The notes beneath the pieces are model-generated. The model was not told the origin of the DNA. It was given only the letters and a program-made list of their open reading frames with translations, and searched no databases. Below, piece by piece: positions 12,040-24,084 of a stretch of 64,000 bases of DNA. The stretch's first letter is position 1. Every line of letters begins with the position of its first letter. This DNA comes from Geosiphon pyriformis (lineage: Eukaryota; Glomeromycota; Glomeromycetes; Archaeosporales; Geosiphonaceae): contig JAAOMT010000723.1 of assembly GCA_016748015.1 (NCBI GenBank), positions 124,001-188,000 on the forward strand, written 5' to 3'. Position numbers and translations under genes: made by a program.

Positions 12040-13632
12040 TTATGTCTTAGCATCAAGTCGCTTTGTTACTTGGAATACTTCAAATTCAGCAATATTAAAT
12101 GCTGTGGGTGAAATCACTGATCTCTGGTAAGAAGCCCTTTTGGCTTTAAAGCCAAAAAGTGGTAAATCACCAGCACCGAAACCAACCGAATCCTCAAGGT
12201 TTCCAAGGCCATAATCACATATGGCGAATGAACTTTGCCTTTTGCTAACACGGGAAAGTATGGCATTACGAGTGTTCATCCCGTTGCCAAGTGAGAATAT
12301 GAAACTTCGCGTGGTGTTCCTGTAATAACCTGATGAACTCCAAGAAACCGGATTGAACCCACCTATAATTTCATCTGTGTCATTGATCTTTATGACTACT
12401 ACAGTAGCTCCATGCCGGTCACATTTTGCATGAAATTCTCTTACATCGAACCCATCTCTACTTCCGCGAAATAAAAGTCTAAAATCGTAATGACACGATC
12501 GATATGAATCTGGTTCCCCCTCTTTCCCATTTATCCAATGTGAAATCAAAGCTGCATGCTTTCGATTAATTATGACCGAATCAAGAATACTGCTCATTGA
12601 TGCGGCTTGAGCTGGAATAAGTTTACCTGGTGATGCTGCAGGCGAGACTGGAGCACTTGTTTGACTTTCTTGATGACGTCCTGTTAAATTTTTTCTTAAT
12701 TCATCCGGCAGAATTTCAATAAAAGGAATAATTTTGTGATAATCTGTGGATGAGATATCAAGGAATCTTATGTGTGGAATACATTGGCGCACAATCTTCT
12801 CGAGAGCTTTAAAATTTGGTCGTGACCATTGACTGGGATCGGTATTAAGATGTGGGAGTTGTGCTTTTCCCCATCTAATAACTTCATCCCAAACATCAAT
12901 CTCCTCCATTGCAAGGTCACTCCGTTGTAACAGGCTCACTAAGGAATTCTCGTCCAGACTCAAGAATTCCGGTGATTTAAAAAAACTTTGGGGATTTCCA
13001 GATATAGTTTGAACACAATATTCTCGCAACTTCGAAAAAGATTGAAATTGTGTGCATAATTGAAAAACTTCAACAAGCCTTCGCAATAGCCATTTATTAT
13101 CAGAAGTAATCACGTAGTCTTGTATGTGGTCGACAAGTGCAATCAAGTCAAGTTCGTCGGCAGCTATCAATAAAGAGATGTAATCATTTCGCTGGTAGAA
13201 GGTTATCGTTCCCGTGTAGAGATACCTAATATGTTTAAAAATTAAATGACGTAATCAAACATTTTTAGACTGTGTACGATAGGGATTTTTAGCACGAGGT
13301 ATAATCTGGTTTCCTTTTTGGGAAGAAACAATTTCGAGGAATCGATTTTCAAATTATTTTTAATTTACTTACTTTAAAATAATCCTGAAAACCTTTGGAT
13401 CAATATTTGGCTTTTTAAAGATTATCTTATCATCTTCTTGGGGATTCTGCCATTTTTTTGACAATGCCGCTCGGAAAAAAGATGACCTTGCCCTTAGTAT
13501 TACCGAATGTGCAAGAAATGTGTGCACATTAGGTTCCTCACCAACCGTTATCTTGACGTTATAATCGTCAGCCTCTTGATATAGTCGAGCAATATCTTGA
13601 TTCAACTGTTCGGCCAACGCATCAGCCCACAT
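12040..13632 (-). CDS. BTB-BACK-TLDc protein
   Basis: Two exons (13632-13373, 13225-12040) joined in phase 2 (AA|G) at donor gtaagt and acceptor attag give 481 residues. BTB covers about 25-125 (DDYNVKITVGEEPNVHTF, AHSVILRARSSFFRAAL, then YLYTGTITFY across the junction). BACK covers about 140-265 (LREYCVQTI, FLSLDENSLVSLLQRSDLAMEEIDVWDEVIRWG). TLDc covers about 305-478 (FRLLFRGSRDGFDVREFHAKCD, GGFNPVSWSSSGYY, SFIFSL, GFGAGDLPLFGF, FEVFQV). BTB suggests a CUL3 adaptor role. TLDc proteins are linked to oxidative-stress defence and V-ATPase interaction. An Ala/Ser/Pro linker (about 270-295) separates BACK and TLDc. Its closest relative in the window is the plus-strand gene at 39966. Start: the ATG at 13632 lies 24 codons before the BTB fold, as is usual for this family. 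Confidence 0.9.
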
Positions 13633-15551
13633 TTTATCTTATTTATCTTATTAATCGTGCGAAATCTTGTTTTTTGAAATAAAGAGTGATAAAATTGTGT
13701 GTTAGGGTAAGGGTTCGTTCAATATGTGAGTATGCGGGATATGTTTGTGTTGTGTAAGCTGCTATTTCAATTCCGCTGTTTTGCGTTTGATACCCAATTT
13801 GGCATCGGTTTTTCACTGGTGTCACATATCTGATTTTATTTGTGCAGAGCATCCAATCATAAAAAATAATCAAGGTAGATCGATGACGGGCTTTTACATC
13901 AAGCTATATAAAATGGTTTCTCAAAAATTTAAATATTTTAAAATTTTTTTGTATCTAATGTCACACAAAGATTTGGATCTATTTAAGAATTAGAAAAAGA
14001 TATTTTAAATTGTTCATACCAAAAAATAATAGTTTAAAAAGTTCAAATCAATAGTAAACACTTGAATTTTGGTTTTTATCTTTGTAAAATTATTTAAAAG
14101 AAGTGTTTGTTGATCATTTTTGTATTACTTTGTCATTCTTGATATAATGAATATTAAATAAATTCTTTATATTGTTATGAATCAGAGTAACATAATAACA
14201 GATAGCAAAAAATAAGATAATAAAAACTAATATAAATCTGACAAAAAAAATTTAACAAAAATGGCAAATTGAATGTGTATGTAATTTAATTAATATAATC
14301 AATCTAAAAATTACAGTTACTAATTTTTTTGAAAATATTGAAAAATAGTTTCATAATTGTTAATAACAAATAATATAACTATTATAATTATATGTTTTAA
14401 TTAACATTCTTTGAATTTATTAATAAATATCAATAATTTTTATTAGCCATTTATTTAATGAATTACAAAAACAAATTTTTTACTACATATTTTTATCATT
14501 TAAAGTATTTTATTATTGTAAATTAATTTATTGTTTTTATATTTTAATAAAATATATTTAAACTTAAATAGTATTATTATTTATCAAAAAAAAAATTTTT
14601 GTGCAAAAATCGGTTTAATAATATTATATATTTACAAAAATTTTTTTTAACAATATAATTAAATAAAAAATTAATATTACTAATTGTAAAAACAATGAAA
14701 TATAATATTAATTTTATTTTATTTTTTTAAATAACTTTAAATTTTAATTTTAAATTTTTATATTTGATTGATTTAATTTAAATGCTATTTAAATACATTT
14801 AACATTAAAATATATCTATTACAATAACAAAATATTTTGATTTATATTAATTTTTAATTGTAAAAACTTTCTTGGCTATTTATTAAAAAAAAAATTTTTT
14901 TTTTTATAATATTTATTAATGTTTGCAAACTAATTTTCAAAATTTTTATTTTTTGTATATTTCTTTTTCACTTATCATTTCCCAAAAAATCATAAAAAAA
15001 TTTCAAGTTTTAATTATAAAATTTTTTGGTTATTAAAAGATTGATTGTAAGTTAATAAAATATTTTAAATATTTAATTTTGTGTTTCGTTTTGATAGCAA
15101 AAAAATAAATATATTTTTTCAATAATTTAAATTTTGGTTTTTCAGATTTTATTAGTAATGCTTTTTTCTCTTGTTATTTATTTATTTTTGTAATGTTATT
15201 ATTTTTTTCTGTTTAAATATATATATTTTTGTTTTTCTTTAATAGATTTTATAAGCTTTTATAAAACAGTATTGTTGTTAAAAAAAAGTGTTTTATATTT
15301 TTTTAAAATTTGCAAATTATTGTTTAAATAGTAAAAACCAAACATTAATAAATATTATTACAAATTTATGTTTTAATATAAACACAATAAATAATTTTTA
15401 ATAATAAAATATTAAAATATTAAAAAAAATCATTTTAATAATTTTGCTGATTACTAAAAATTTCGTTAAAATTTTTATATGGTTTAAATTAACAATGTAG
15501 TAAAGGCTACTCTAAAAGTAGGTGTGACTCATGCTTTTTCATTTTTATTTA

Positions 15552-15590
15552 ATATATATATATATATATATATCTATCTATCTATATATC
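15552..15590. repeat. (TA)n/(TATC)n microsatellite
   Basis: An alternating TA run grading into TATC units, inside AT-rich spacer. Confidence 0.9.
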
Positions 15591-16039
15591 TTATTAAAAT
15601 AATTTATCTTTTAAATCTTATATTTGAATATTAAGTTTTTATAATTGATATAAAAAATATTTAATTACATTTACACATTATTATTTTGAATAATAATATG
15701 CAAAAAAAATAGTTATCTATATATTTTAGATTTTTTTTATTTATAAATAAATAAAAATTGATTTCATTTCTATCAATTGAAAGTTATATTATTTAATAAA
15801 TAAAAATTAAAAATAATTTTTTTTTGCTTCCTAATTTCTATCATATAATAAAAATACATTTAATAACTAAAACAATAAGCACAATTAATTTCGAATTAAT
15901 GGGAAGTTATTGTGTGTTAAATAAAGCAAAATAAAATTCTCCAAGGACAAAACTTTGATTTTAACAAAAGAAAGAATTTAATGTAGTTCATGTTTTTTTA
16001 TTTTCACTTTTATATATTTTAAAGAAATATTATTGTATT

Positions 16040-16064
16040 ACTTACTTACTTACTTACTTACTTA
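16040..16064. repeat. (ACTT)n microsatellite
   Basis: About six perfect CTTA units. Confidence 0.9.
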
Positions 16065-16574
16065 ACATGATATAAACTTGAAGCTTTCTTATTGAAATGA
16101 CGAAATTTTTCATTTGATAAACATTTTTTGTTCTTTATTTGATATTCAAATTAAAATATTCTTTATATTTGATACTTTAAGTTTATTATAGTTGAAATTT
16201 TTATTATTTTTTTAATTTATCCTTTTATAACTTATTTATAATATTTTATATGACAATATCTAATTTCATGAATAATAATTAATAATTTTGAGAATAAAAA
16301 TTAAAACATTAATAATTTTTTAATCGTTGTTTTTTATTGGGTTTTTTTTTGGAATTTAAAATAATTTTGACTTTTTTAATAAAAAAAAACTATAAAAGTT
16401 TATTATTTGAATTTTCTGTTAAAATTAATTTTATAATAGACAAAAAAACTCCATTTTAATAAATATTTATATTTTACATTTAAAACAGTTTTTAATTCTT
16501 AAAAGTGACTTTTAAAATTTCATATTATAATTTACAAATATTTCTTTCTATCTATCTTTGACCAAATTTGAAAC

Positions 16575-16608
16575 TAAAATAAAATAAAATAAAATAAAAT
16601 AAAATAAA
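16575..16608. repeat. (AAAAT)n microsatellite
   Basis: About six to seven perfect AAAAT units. Confidence 0.9.
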
Positions 16609-16775
16609 AACCATTTTATTAAAAAGTTTTTTATTAATATATATAACTATTTGCTTAATATAACTTTTTCTGATTTTAATGTTTAGTTAAATAAATTAAA
16701 AATAATTATTTTAATAAAAAAATATATCTATTATTAATGTATAAACTTCAAAAATATTTAATTTAAAGATAAGAA

Positions 16776-16913
16776 TACATTAATTTTTAAGCATACAGTA
16801 ATTTTTAATCATACAGTAATTTTTAAGCATACATTAATTTTTAAGCATACAGTAATTTTTAAGCATACAGTAATTTTTAAGCATACAGTAATTTTAAAGT
16901 ATACAGTAAAGTA
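16776..16913. repeat. 18-bp tandem minisatellite
   Basis: Roughly seven copies of the 18-bp unit ATACAGTAATTTTTAAGC. Some copies vary (ACATTAATT for ACAGTAATT, AATCAT for AAGCAT). The last copy is degraded to AAAGTATACAG. Confidence 0.9.
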
Positions 16914-17397
16914 ATAGGTTATTTAATAAACAATAGGGTTCTTACAATTATATATTTTAAAGGGAATATCAGTAGTAAGATATTTTTTTATGCTTAAAAA
17001 TCGTTTTGTTTTTGCTGTTCTACAAATAAGTTCAAACCACTCGTTTAGGCAAAAAGACAATAAGAAAATGAGACAATAATTTATACTTTATTATATAAAC
17101 AACTTTTGAAGGCAAAGAAACCACGGAAAAAACCAATAATGAGATGGTACTCTAATTTGTTAACAGCAATTACTTGCTATATATATTTTTTTACGTTCGC
17201 TGATTGTGGTGAATAAAAGTGTAAATTGTAAAGTTTGGGTTTTAAGTCTTTAAGCCTACCCTGAGTTATTTTTCTGCACAAAGCATAAGAGCTATCAATC
17301 ATTATTTAAAATTTGCTTTCATTGTTACTACAATTATTAAGAGAGGAGACTTAATGCAGTAATTATCCTTGAATCAAAATCTTTGAAACTAACTCTA

Positions 17398-20221
17398 TTA
17401 ATCCCGTGCGAATACGCGAACATTATAAGTTCCAGTCTTCAATACAGGTGTAACATATTGCAAAATATCTAAATTCTGCCCTGATATTTCTTCAAATTGA
17501 TAGCGATGGACGAAAATAGCCAATGCTATACGAATTTGTTGCATCGCGTAACTTGGAAAGGTAGGTAAAGTTAAAATGAAAGTTAAATAATTTTCCTCCA
17601 AATATTTTCTCGTAGGGAAAGTGGGTGAGTAAAAATGAATTTGTCATTTCAAGTTAAAATAACATACTTTATTCCGAAACACATTCGTGAGCCTAAAAAA
17701 ACATTGATTTTAACTTGTAAGTTATCCATGAATGAAGAAAATCTATAAAACATAGTTTCTCCGAATCATCACATAGTTGAAGTCATACCTGCACCAAAGG
17801 GATAAAAAACATCCGTTGGCAGTTTTTCGGGATTTAACCAACGTTCTGGCTTAAATTTTGCAACATCATCACCCCAATATTCAGCCGAGGTGTGCAATTG
17901 ATAAATACTCAGGTTGAGAATAGTCTTCGAAAATGTTTTATGTATATGATAATTAGTTTTCGAATGAAAGTTAGGGAAACCTCGAATTTCTTACCCCTTT
18001 TGGAATTAGATATCCATTTACTAGCCAATCTTCTGTAACACTCCTCATGCTTACTAAGAGAATAATATGACAAAATTAAACGATGCTTCACAAAATTATG
18101 TGATCTTTGAAGTTGTAAAAGGCTTACATGTGTCTAAAATGAGAAAAAATATATATATTTGATAAGCTGTAATATTATTCATGAGAAAAATCCTATTATT
18201 AGAATAAAATTGTAAAAATACCTAATCCAGCAGGATAGAGACGAAAAGTTTCATTTAAAACGGCATTCAAAAAAGGTAACCGCTTGAGTTTTTCATGCTG
18301 TGGCAAATCAGTGGAGTTTGGTGACCCTAATTCTGACACGAGTTCCTGATGAAGTTTCTCGAGTTGGTCTGGATTTTGAATTAATGAGATCATAGCCATA
18401 GAGAGTGTATGACTATTAGTATCACTGCCGGCAATTCTAAGGTATAAATATATGAGCGCTTTGATAAGAATATGTGGAAAATTTTTTGCATGTACAACCA
18501 ATAAAACTCACAAGAACTCTAGGCTTTGGTCAATAATTTCATCATCTTCAAGATCAGAATCAAGCAACTTTTGCAAAAGATCCATATGAGATTCTGACTT
18601 TTGTTGCCTGCGCTTTTGCATTATATTTTCTGTAAACTAAAGTTCAAATTTAAAAGAGCAATTTAGGAACATGAATATTTTTTAAAAGAATTTAGTTTTA
18701 GTTTTACCTCCAGGAAATAAGGATCTTCTCGTACAAAAATTTTCAATAAGGGAAATAAAGCACCCTAGAAGATTTAAATTTAAAATAATTTTTAAATAAA
18801 TGCTCTTAGAAATAGTGTATATTAAAATCGAAATAGCCTACCAAAAGTCCCCAGGTCAAATTATGACGAATAGCAGTTTGTAGTCTATTATCACCATTTT
18901 GAACTATTTTGAATGAACCACCGAATGATGTTTCTCCGATAACATCCTAAGGATCAAAGTAGTGAGTCAAACGAACCATGGGGAACCTCACTTAATTAGA
19001 AATCAGAATCTAACAAACCAGTGTCCAATTCTTATTCAATTTGTATAAATCCAAAACAAATCCCTCTTTGGGAGGTGAATTCTTTATTCCAGTATCAATG
19101 AAAGTGACGACATCTTGAAAACATTTGTGCATCAGTGGTTCGATTGAACTGATGAATTTGATCGAGAAGGCTGGTGAAAGAGTACGTCTCTACAATGTGA
19201 TTTTTGAAAAGTAAAAAATTTTCCTTGAGAAAATATTCTCCGAATAAATGTTTTTAAAAATGATATTTCAGAAAGGAAAAATTGACTCACTCGTTTCTTG
19301 ACAAAGTTTTTATCTCTGTAATCAAATAAAAAATTAGTTTACTCAAATTTCAAAAAATCTTGATTAATTTTTACTTACGAACTGGTAAACATCGTTTCAG
19401 TTAATCTTCGAATAAGCTTATAATTCTCATGTTTGGGAAAATCCTAAAAATTTTAAAAATAAAATGATTAAAGAACGAATATATTAAAAAAAGACGTGAA
19501 ATCAAGTGTATTATTTCTAATGAACCTTTACTAATAAAGCCTAGAATAAAGCAAAATGGAAACGTAAAACAGTTATTAAACTGGATGAAAAACTGCGAGG
19601 AAGTGAGCAAAATAAAATTTACCTCTTTGATAGCATCTTTATCGGCAATGGCAACCTGATTCGTTGCTTTTGGATGGGTTCAATAAAATTTAATTTAAAA
19701 GGATTCATTAATTAATTAATTCATTCATTTATTCATTAATTCATTAATTCATTAATTAATAAACCCATTTTTGAAATTACCAAAACGCACAATCTTTCCA
19801 TATTTTGGATGAATTTCATGGTTTAAAGCTTTCCACCTGTCAAAGTTATATTTGATGAAATCAAAATTATTTTTTTTATCACAATTAAAAAACATAAATT
19901 TTTTGCATTACTTGTTTCCAGCGAATGATCTACGATGGATGAAAAGATCAGTAAATGTGTAAAGTCTAGGACCAGGAATTTTACCAAATGGACTGAGATA
20001 AGATATGTATAAGATCTTTAGGAATCAAGAGAGATTTTTGTTAAAAAAAAAAAACTGTAATATATTGACGAAAGAGGAACTTTTAAAATAAAAGGAAAAA
20101 TAGGCAAAGGAGTTACATCATAGAGGCAATTAAATAAAATTCCGCTCAGCAATAACAAGGAAATTGTCCAAAAATCGTTAAGACCAAAAGCTATTTGAAA
20201 ATTATTTAGGGATTCTGTCAT
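17398..20221 (-). CDS. Cytochrome P450 monooxygenase, 16 exons
   Basis: Membrane-bound haem monooxygenase, likely in the ER; substrate unknown. Sixteen phase-consistent exons give 483 residues: 20221-20117, 20015-19912, 19836-19781, 19666-19623, 19443-19379, 19315-19291, 19189-19019, 18946-18842, 18764-18708, 18636-18512, 18436-18222, 18133-18128, 18053-17995, 17924-17789, 17692-17668 and 17551-17398. Features: an N-terminal membrane segment (about 17-32), proline-rich PFGKIPGP hinge (about 45-52), I-helix AGSDT (288-292), ExxR as ETFR (348-351), PERW (405-408), and haem loop FGAGSRMCFG with Cys at about 429. Three exons are tiny: 6 nt (ACACAT, giving D-T in LGDTLS), 25 nt, and 25 nt carrying the haem cysteine. 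All key residues are present, so it should be functional if splicing is as drawn. I do not assign a CYP family. Confidence 0.9.
19706..19762. repeat. (ATTC/ATTA)n repeat inside a P450 intron
   Basis: ATTA and ATTC tetranucleotides fill most of the third intron of the P450 gene (19780-19667). Confidence 0.85.
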
Positions 20222-21040
20222 TGTTGGAAATTTTTTTAAAAAAAAATTTCTCACCGGAAAATTCGAAAGGTAAAATCTATTTAATTTAACAAATTTTGGA
20301 TTTAATTAATAATTTATTCAGATAGTGTAGTCGGAAAATCTCTTAAATTGAGATAGCGTTCATGAAATTAAATACAGGTATGGTTGAATTGATTCGAGAT
20401 AAGAAATTGGTCAGCAAAAATAGTTATTCACCAATCAGATTTGATCAACCCAAGATTTTTGGACAGAGCCTTTCATATTCGTATAAATATTTATGAAAAG
20501 TTACAATATAATTTTAGAAATAGATACATGTATTATGATTATATTTAATGCCTTGTTACATTAAAGAAAGTTTATGAGTTAATACATAAAAAATAATTTT
20601 TAATCCAAGATTTTTTCATATCAAATGTATCTCAAACTAATTTTTAGATAATAATAGTTATTTTTCAGCATAGTGTATTGGATGATGTTGATGTTGATGT
20701 TTATAACTGATCTCAAAGAAAAAAATTTTTCTCAAAAAAGCATGGATTTATTACTCAAAAAATGTTACAAATACCAATACAGAATTTAAACAGAATAAAC
20801 AAATAGCTTCTGATCTAGATACATTTAATAACAAAAAATCAAATATTTCTTTGTGATTGGGTAAAACTAATTCAATACCCAAAGCCTTTTCTAAAAAGTG
20901 AGAGATTTTTTCAATTGAAAATTTTTCAAGTCTTTTAACTATATGAACAAATTTTTAATACATGTATTTAATAAAATTCTCATAAATTAAATCACTTTCA
21001 CTATTCTCTTATATTGCTCCTAACAAGATTATCTAGATAA

Positions 21041-21071
<31 letters not shown>

Positions 21072-21083
21072 CTCTAAAAATTT
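20222..21083. other. Spacer between P450 promoter side and secreted-protein 3' end
   Basis: No gene seen. It contains a (GAAA)n tract at 21039-21069 just beyond the stop codon of the secreted protein. Confidence 0.5.
21039..21069. repeat. (GAAA)n microsatellite
   Basis: Seven or so AAAG units, ending 15 bp from the stop codon of the gene at 21084. Confidence 0.9.
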
Positions 21084-21551
21084 TCAATAATTTGAGAAAA
21101 CATTTGCTTGACCAATTTTTATACCCCCATATGTAATAGTAAAATCTGAGAATAAGATATTAAGCTTTGGGGCGGACACAGGTTGTAATGTGAAATCATT
21201 TAATGTAACAGTCCAGGGGGCAGTACCACCATTTTGTATGTTCAAATTAAATTTGCCAGTCAAGTCATATCCATTAGAGAATGTGAAAGTATACTTGGAT
21301 GTATCAGGGTCATTAAAGCCTTCATTAAATTGACCAGTTACCACGATTTCTCCAGTAGTCAATTGAGTGAATGTTACGAAGCCGGTTACGGTCAGCGGTG
21401 AATCATTTTTGAATTCGGACCAAGCAACGATTAATCTCTCTCTTTTTACCAGTGGAGAAGCATTAACCAGTGGAGAGGTTGAAGGACTATTGAAGAAAAA
21501 TGAGATAATAAATAAGAAGATAGTCAAGATAGAAAGACGGGAAGAGATCAT
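21084..21551 (-). CDS. Small secreted protein with signal peptide and dibasic site
   Basis: An intronless frame of 155 residues starting at the ATG at 21551. Residues 1-31 form a typical signal peptide: a short polar start, hydrophobic core LTIFLFIISFFF, then small residues before SPLVNA. A Kex2-type KR site follows (SPLVKR-ERL, about 36-37). The mature part (about 118 residues) is rich in Thr, Asn, Gly and aromatic residues. It alternates hydrophobic and polar residues (TGFVTFTQLTTGEIVVTGQF, KYTFTFSNGYDLTG), which suggests an all-beta fold, and it has no cysteines. I do not recognise a family. A secreted or apoplastic protein, possibly an effector, is an inference from the leader and size. 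A TATA-like box lies upstream at 21677-21686 (-). Confidence 0.75.
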   Translation of the reverse strand: MISSRLSILTIFLFIISFFFNSPSTSPLVNASPLVKRERLIVAWSEFKNDSPLTVTGFVTFTQLTTGEIVVTGQFNEGFNDPDTSKYTFTFSNGYDLTGKFNLNIQNGGTAPWTVTLNDFTLQPVSAPKLNILFSDFTITYGGIKIGQANVFSNY

Positions 21552-21676
21552 TTTAGAATTATTTTTTCTGAATTGAAATATGGGTTTAGGTTAAAAAGTT
21601 TTTCCTTTGATCAAAATGAAGTTTTAATAGTGATGAAACTGAAAGACTTTCTAAAGAAGAGAGTAGGATGGGGTGG

Positions 21677-21686
21677 ACCTTTTTAT
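21677..21686 (-). promoter_or_regulatory. TATA-like box of the secreted-protein gene
   Basis: On the minus strand the sequence reads TATAAAAAGG, about 130 bp upstream of the ATG at 21551, a reasonable distance for a fungal core promoter. Confidence 0.5.
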
Positions 21687-22581
21687 AATTGCTCAAGATC
21701 CTTCTCAGTACAAAACTAAGCACCACCCAATTGAGCGATATAAAGAGCTACTAATATAGATGAAATGAATTTTATTTATGGCTTTGAATGTTGTAAAAGC
21801 CTTTTTTTGACAGATTATTCACCCATTTAAAATCTGTGGAATGTTTATTAAGGAATTTTTATTGAAGAATGTCATAGTACATTTTATTTTCTAAGAAATT
21901 GCGTTGATTTTCAAAGAATATTAAAAGAAGCTTGGCCTTTTCTATTTTTCCTTCCTATACTGAATTACATTGTCTATGATACTATTTTTAAAGGATGCAT
22001 CCAAAATTGTACGAATAATGAAAATTTCTAATTTCGGGACTTGCAGAATCTGTTTCCAGATTCGATTATCGAATCAATTTTCAGCTAAAATATGTTTAAC
22101 ACTATCGGGAAGAAATCGTAAAAAATTTATCTTTTGAATTCTTCAATGAGAATAGTAAATAATTTTTTTTTAATTTATCTTTTATATGAAAATAGTATAT
22201 ATATATATATATATATAAATTACTAATGTATATGACCAAATTATCCGTATTTATGATTATATTTTCCGATTTAGCTATTTTTCAAAAGAAAAAACTTTCT
22301 AATCGAGTCGTCAAAGTTCCCATAGCAAAATTTTAAAAAGGGTTTTAAATTCTTAAATGACTGAAGCATCAAGATAGTACTTGAAAAACAAAGAAAATTA
22401 GGTTCAAAATGCAATTATTACATGATCCAAAAGTTTTTTTGGTCAAATTAAAAATTATTTGTCTTATAATGTAATTTAGTTAGGTTAGAATTAAAGTTTT
22501 TTTGGGGATCTTTTAAAAACCTCGAACTTTCTCAAGTTTAGATACATTTAACTGAACTCTTTGGTTGAACCCCATTTTCTA

Positions 22582-22629
<48 letters not shown>

Positions 22630-24065
22630 AATTATTATTAGTTGAATAGTTCTGCCAAAATAGGTTACTTGGTTTTGTCAAAATTTCGTTTAATTTTTAA
22701 AATGAGTTGGCCAAATAAATGAAACCACTTCGCGAAATATCTTAGAAAAATTGTTGTCAATTAAATTTATAATTATAAAAATTGAAAATATTGTTTTCCC
22801 TACAAAGGTTTTCAAAACATAACTTTATTTTTTGTCAAACAATGAAAAAATACGTGTATGAATTTTGTTAAAAATAATAATTGATCAAAAAATCTATGAA
22901 GCTGTATTTTCCCACACTTTCCTTAATGCACAATTGAATCAATCTTTACCAGATGAGTTTTTTTTTTTAGAAAAATTGTCCCATTTTTATTCTGTACTGG
23001 GCCCAACTCGTTACTAGCAGAGCGAGATTCATTCAAGTTGATTCCAAATATAGATTTATAATGGGTGTGTATTCTCTCAAAAAAATCCAAAACAATTAAA
23101 AGATTTTTTGCCATGAACGTTCAACACATATCCTGATTTTTTTTGATTTTTTTTTCGTTTTGCTCTAAATCTTTGGACTTCTTGATTCATTTCAACTGAT
23201 TCTTTCAAAGATTTTATTTTTTAAACCCAAATTTTTCCAATTTTTTTTTTTTACTATCAAAAATTATTTAATATTTATTTACTAATATATAACATCATAA
23301 TACTTATTACTGAATTATAACTTATATTGTATAAAATACAATTACCGTCAAACCTTATTAAATGCACACTCGTGATCACACCAATCAAATTTTGTAATCA
23401 TATTGCGAAAATCAATGTTGTCGACAAATAAATTTTTTTTTTTTTTGCAAAGTTATATGTATATTCGAAAACCAACGAACAATACTATTAAGTTAAAATA
23501 TGATGAAAAATTATTAAATTTACATAAAGAGATAAAAAAAAACTTCAAAATGCTTCATTGAAACAAGTCAGCATTGAAAATTTTTGTAAATTTAATAAAA
23601 TTTATTAGTAATTTTTAATTTCATATATAATAATATAATTAATTGTTATTATAAAGTCACATGCAATAATATTATTGGCTATTTCTAAAAGTTGTGTGCA
23701 TTAAGAGAGGGTTGACTATAATTATAATCTATATGTTATTTATTTCTTATATTTACAATTTTTATTTTTAATAATATAATATAAATATATTACATATAAA
23801 AACAGTTAATTATTTTTTACTAAAATAACAATTATTTATTTATTTAAATTAAAAACAATTGTACATATTTGAATCTAAATTTTAAATATGTTATTTAAAT
23901 CTATATTTTTAATATTTAAAAAATAATAATAATAAATTAAATATTGTTTATAAAGTATTTTTTTCTTAATTGATTTATTAAGTGTAATTCAATCATTATT
24001 TGTCTGTTTTTTCAATTTATAAAACTTAAATGGCCCAATTTCAAACCACATCTATGTACTTATTC
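21687..24065. other. AT-rich intergenic region
   Basis: No supportable gene. It has an (AT)n tract at 22197-22217 and an (AAT)n tract at 22582-22626. A frame near 22923-23114 (-) has no family signal. Confidence 0.55.
22582..22626. repeat. (AAT)n microsatellite
   Basis: About fifteen AAT triplets. Confidence 0.95.
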
Positions 24066-24084
24066 TTTTTTTTTTTTTTTTAGT

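Larger units (their letters stand above)
13633..17397. other. Very AT-rich intergenic region
   Basis: About 3.8 kb with no supportable gene. It is extremely AT-rich (mostly A/T runs from 14000 to 16900) and carries several simple repeats listed separately. The short frame at 13745-13993 (+) is not convincing. Confidence 0.6.

Noticed and set aside
22923-23114. Minus-strand frame of 63 codons
   Set aside because: No start support, no domain, flanked by T/A runs.
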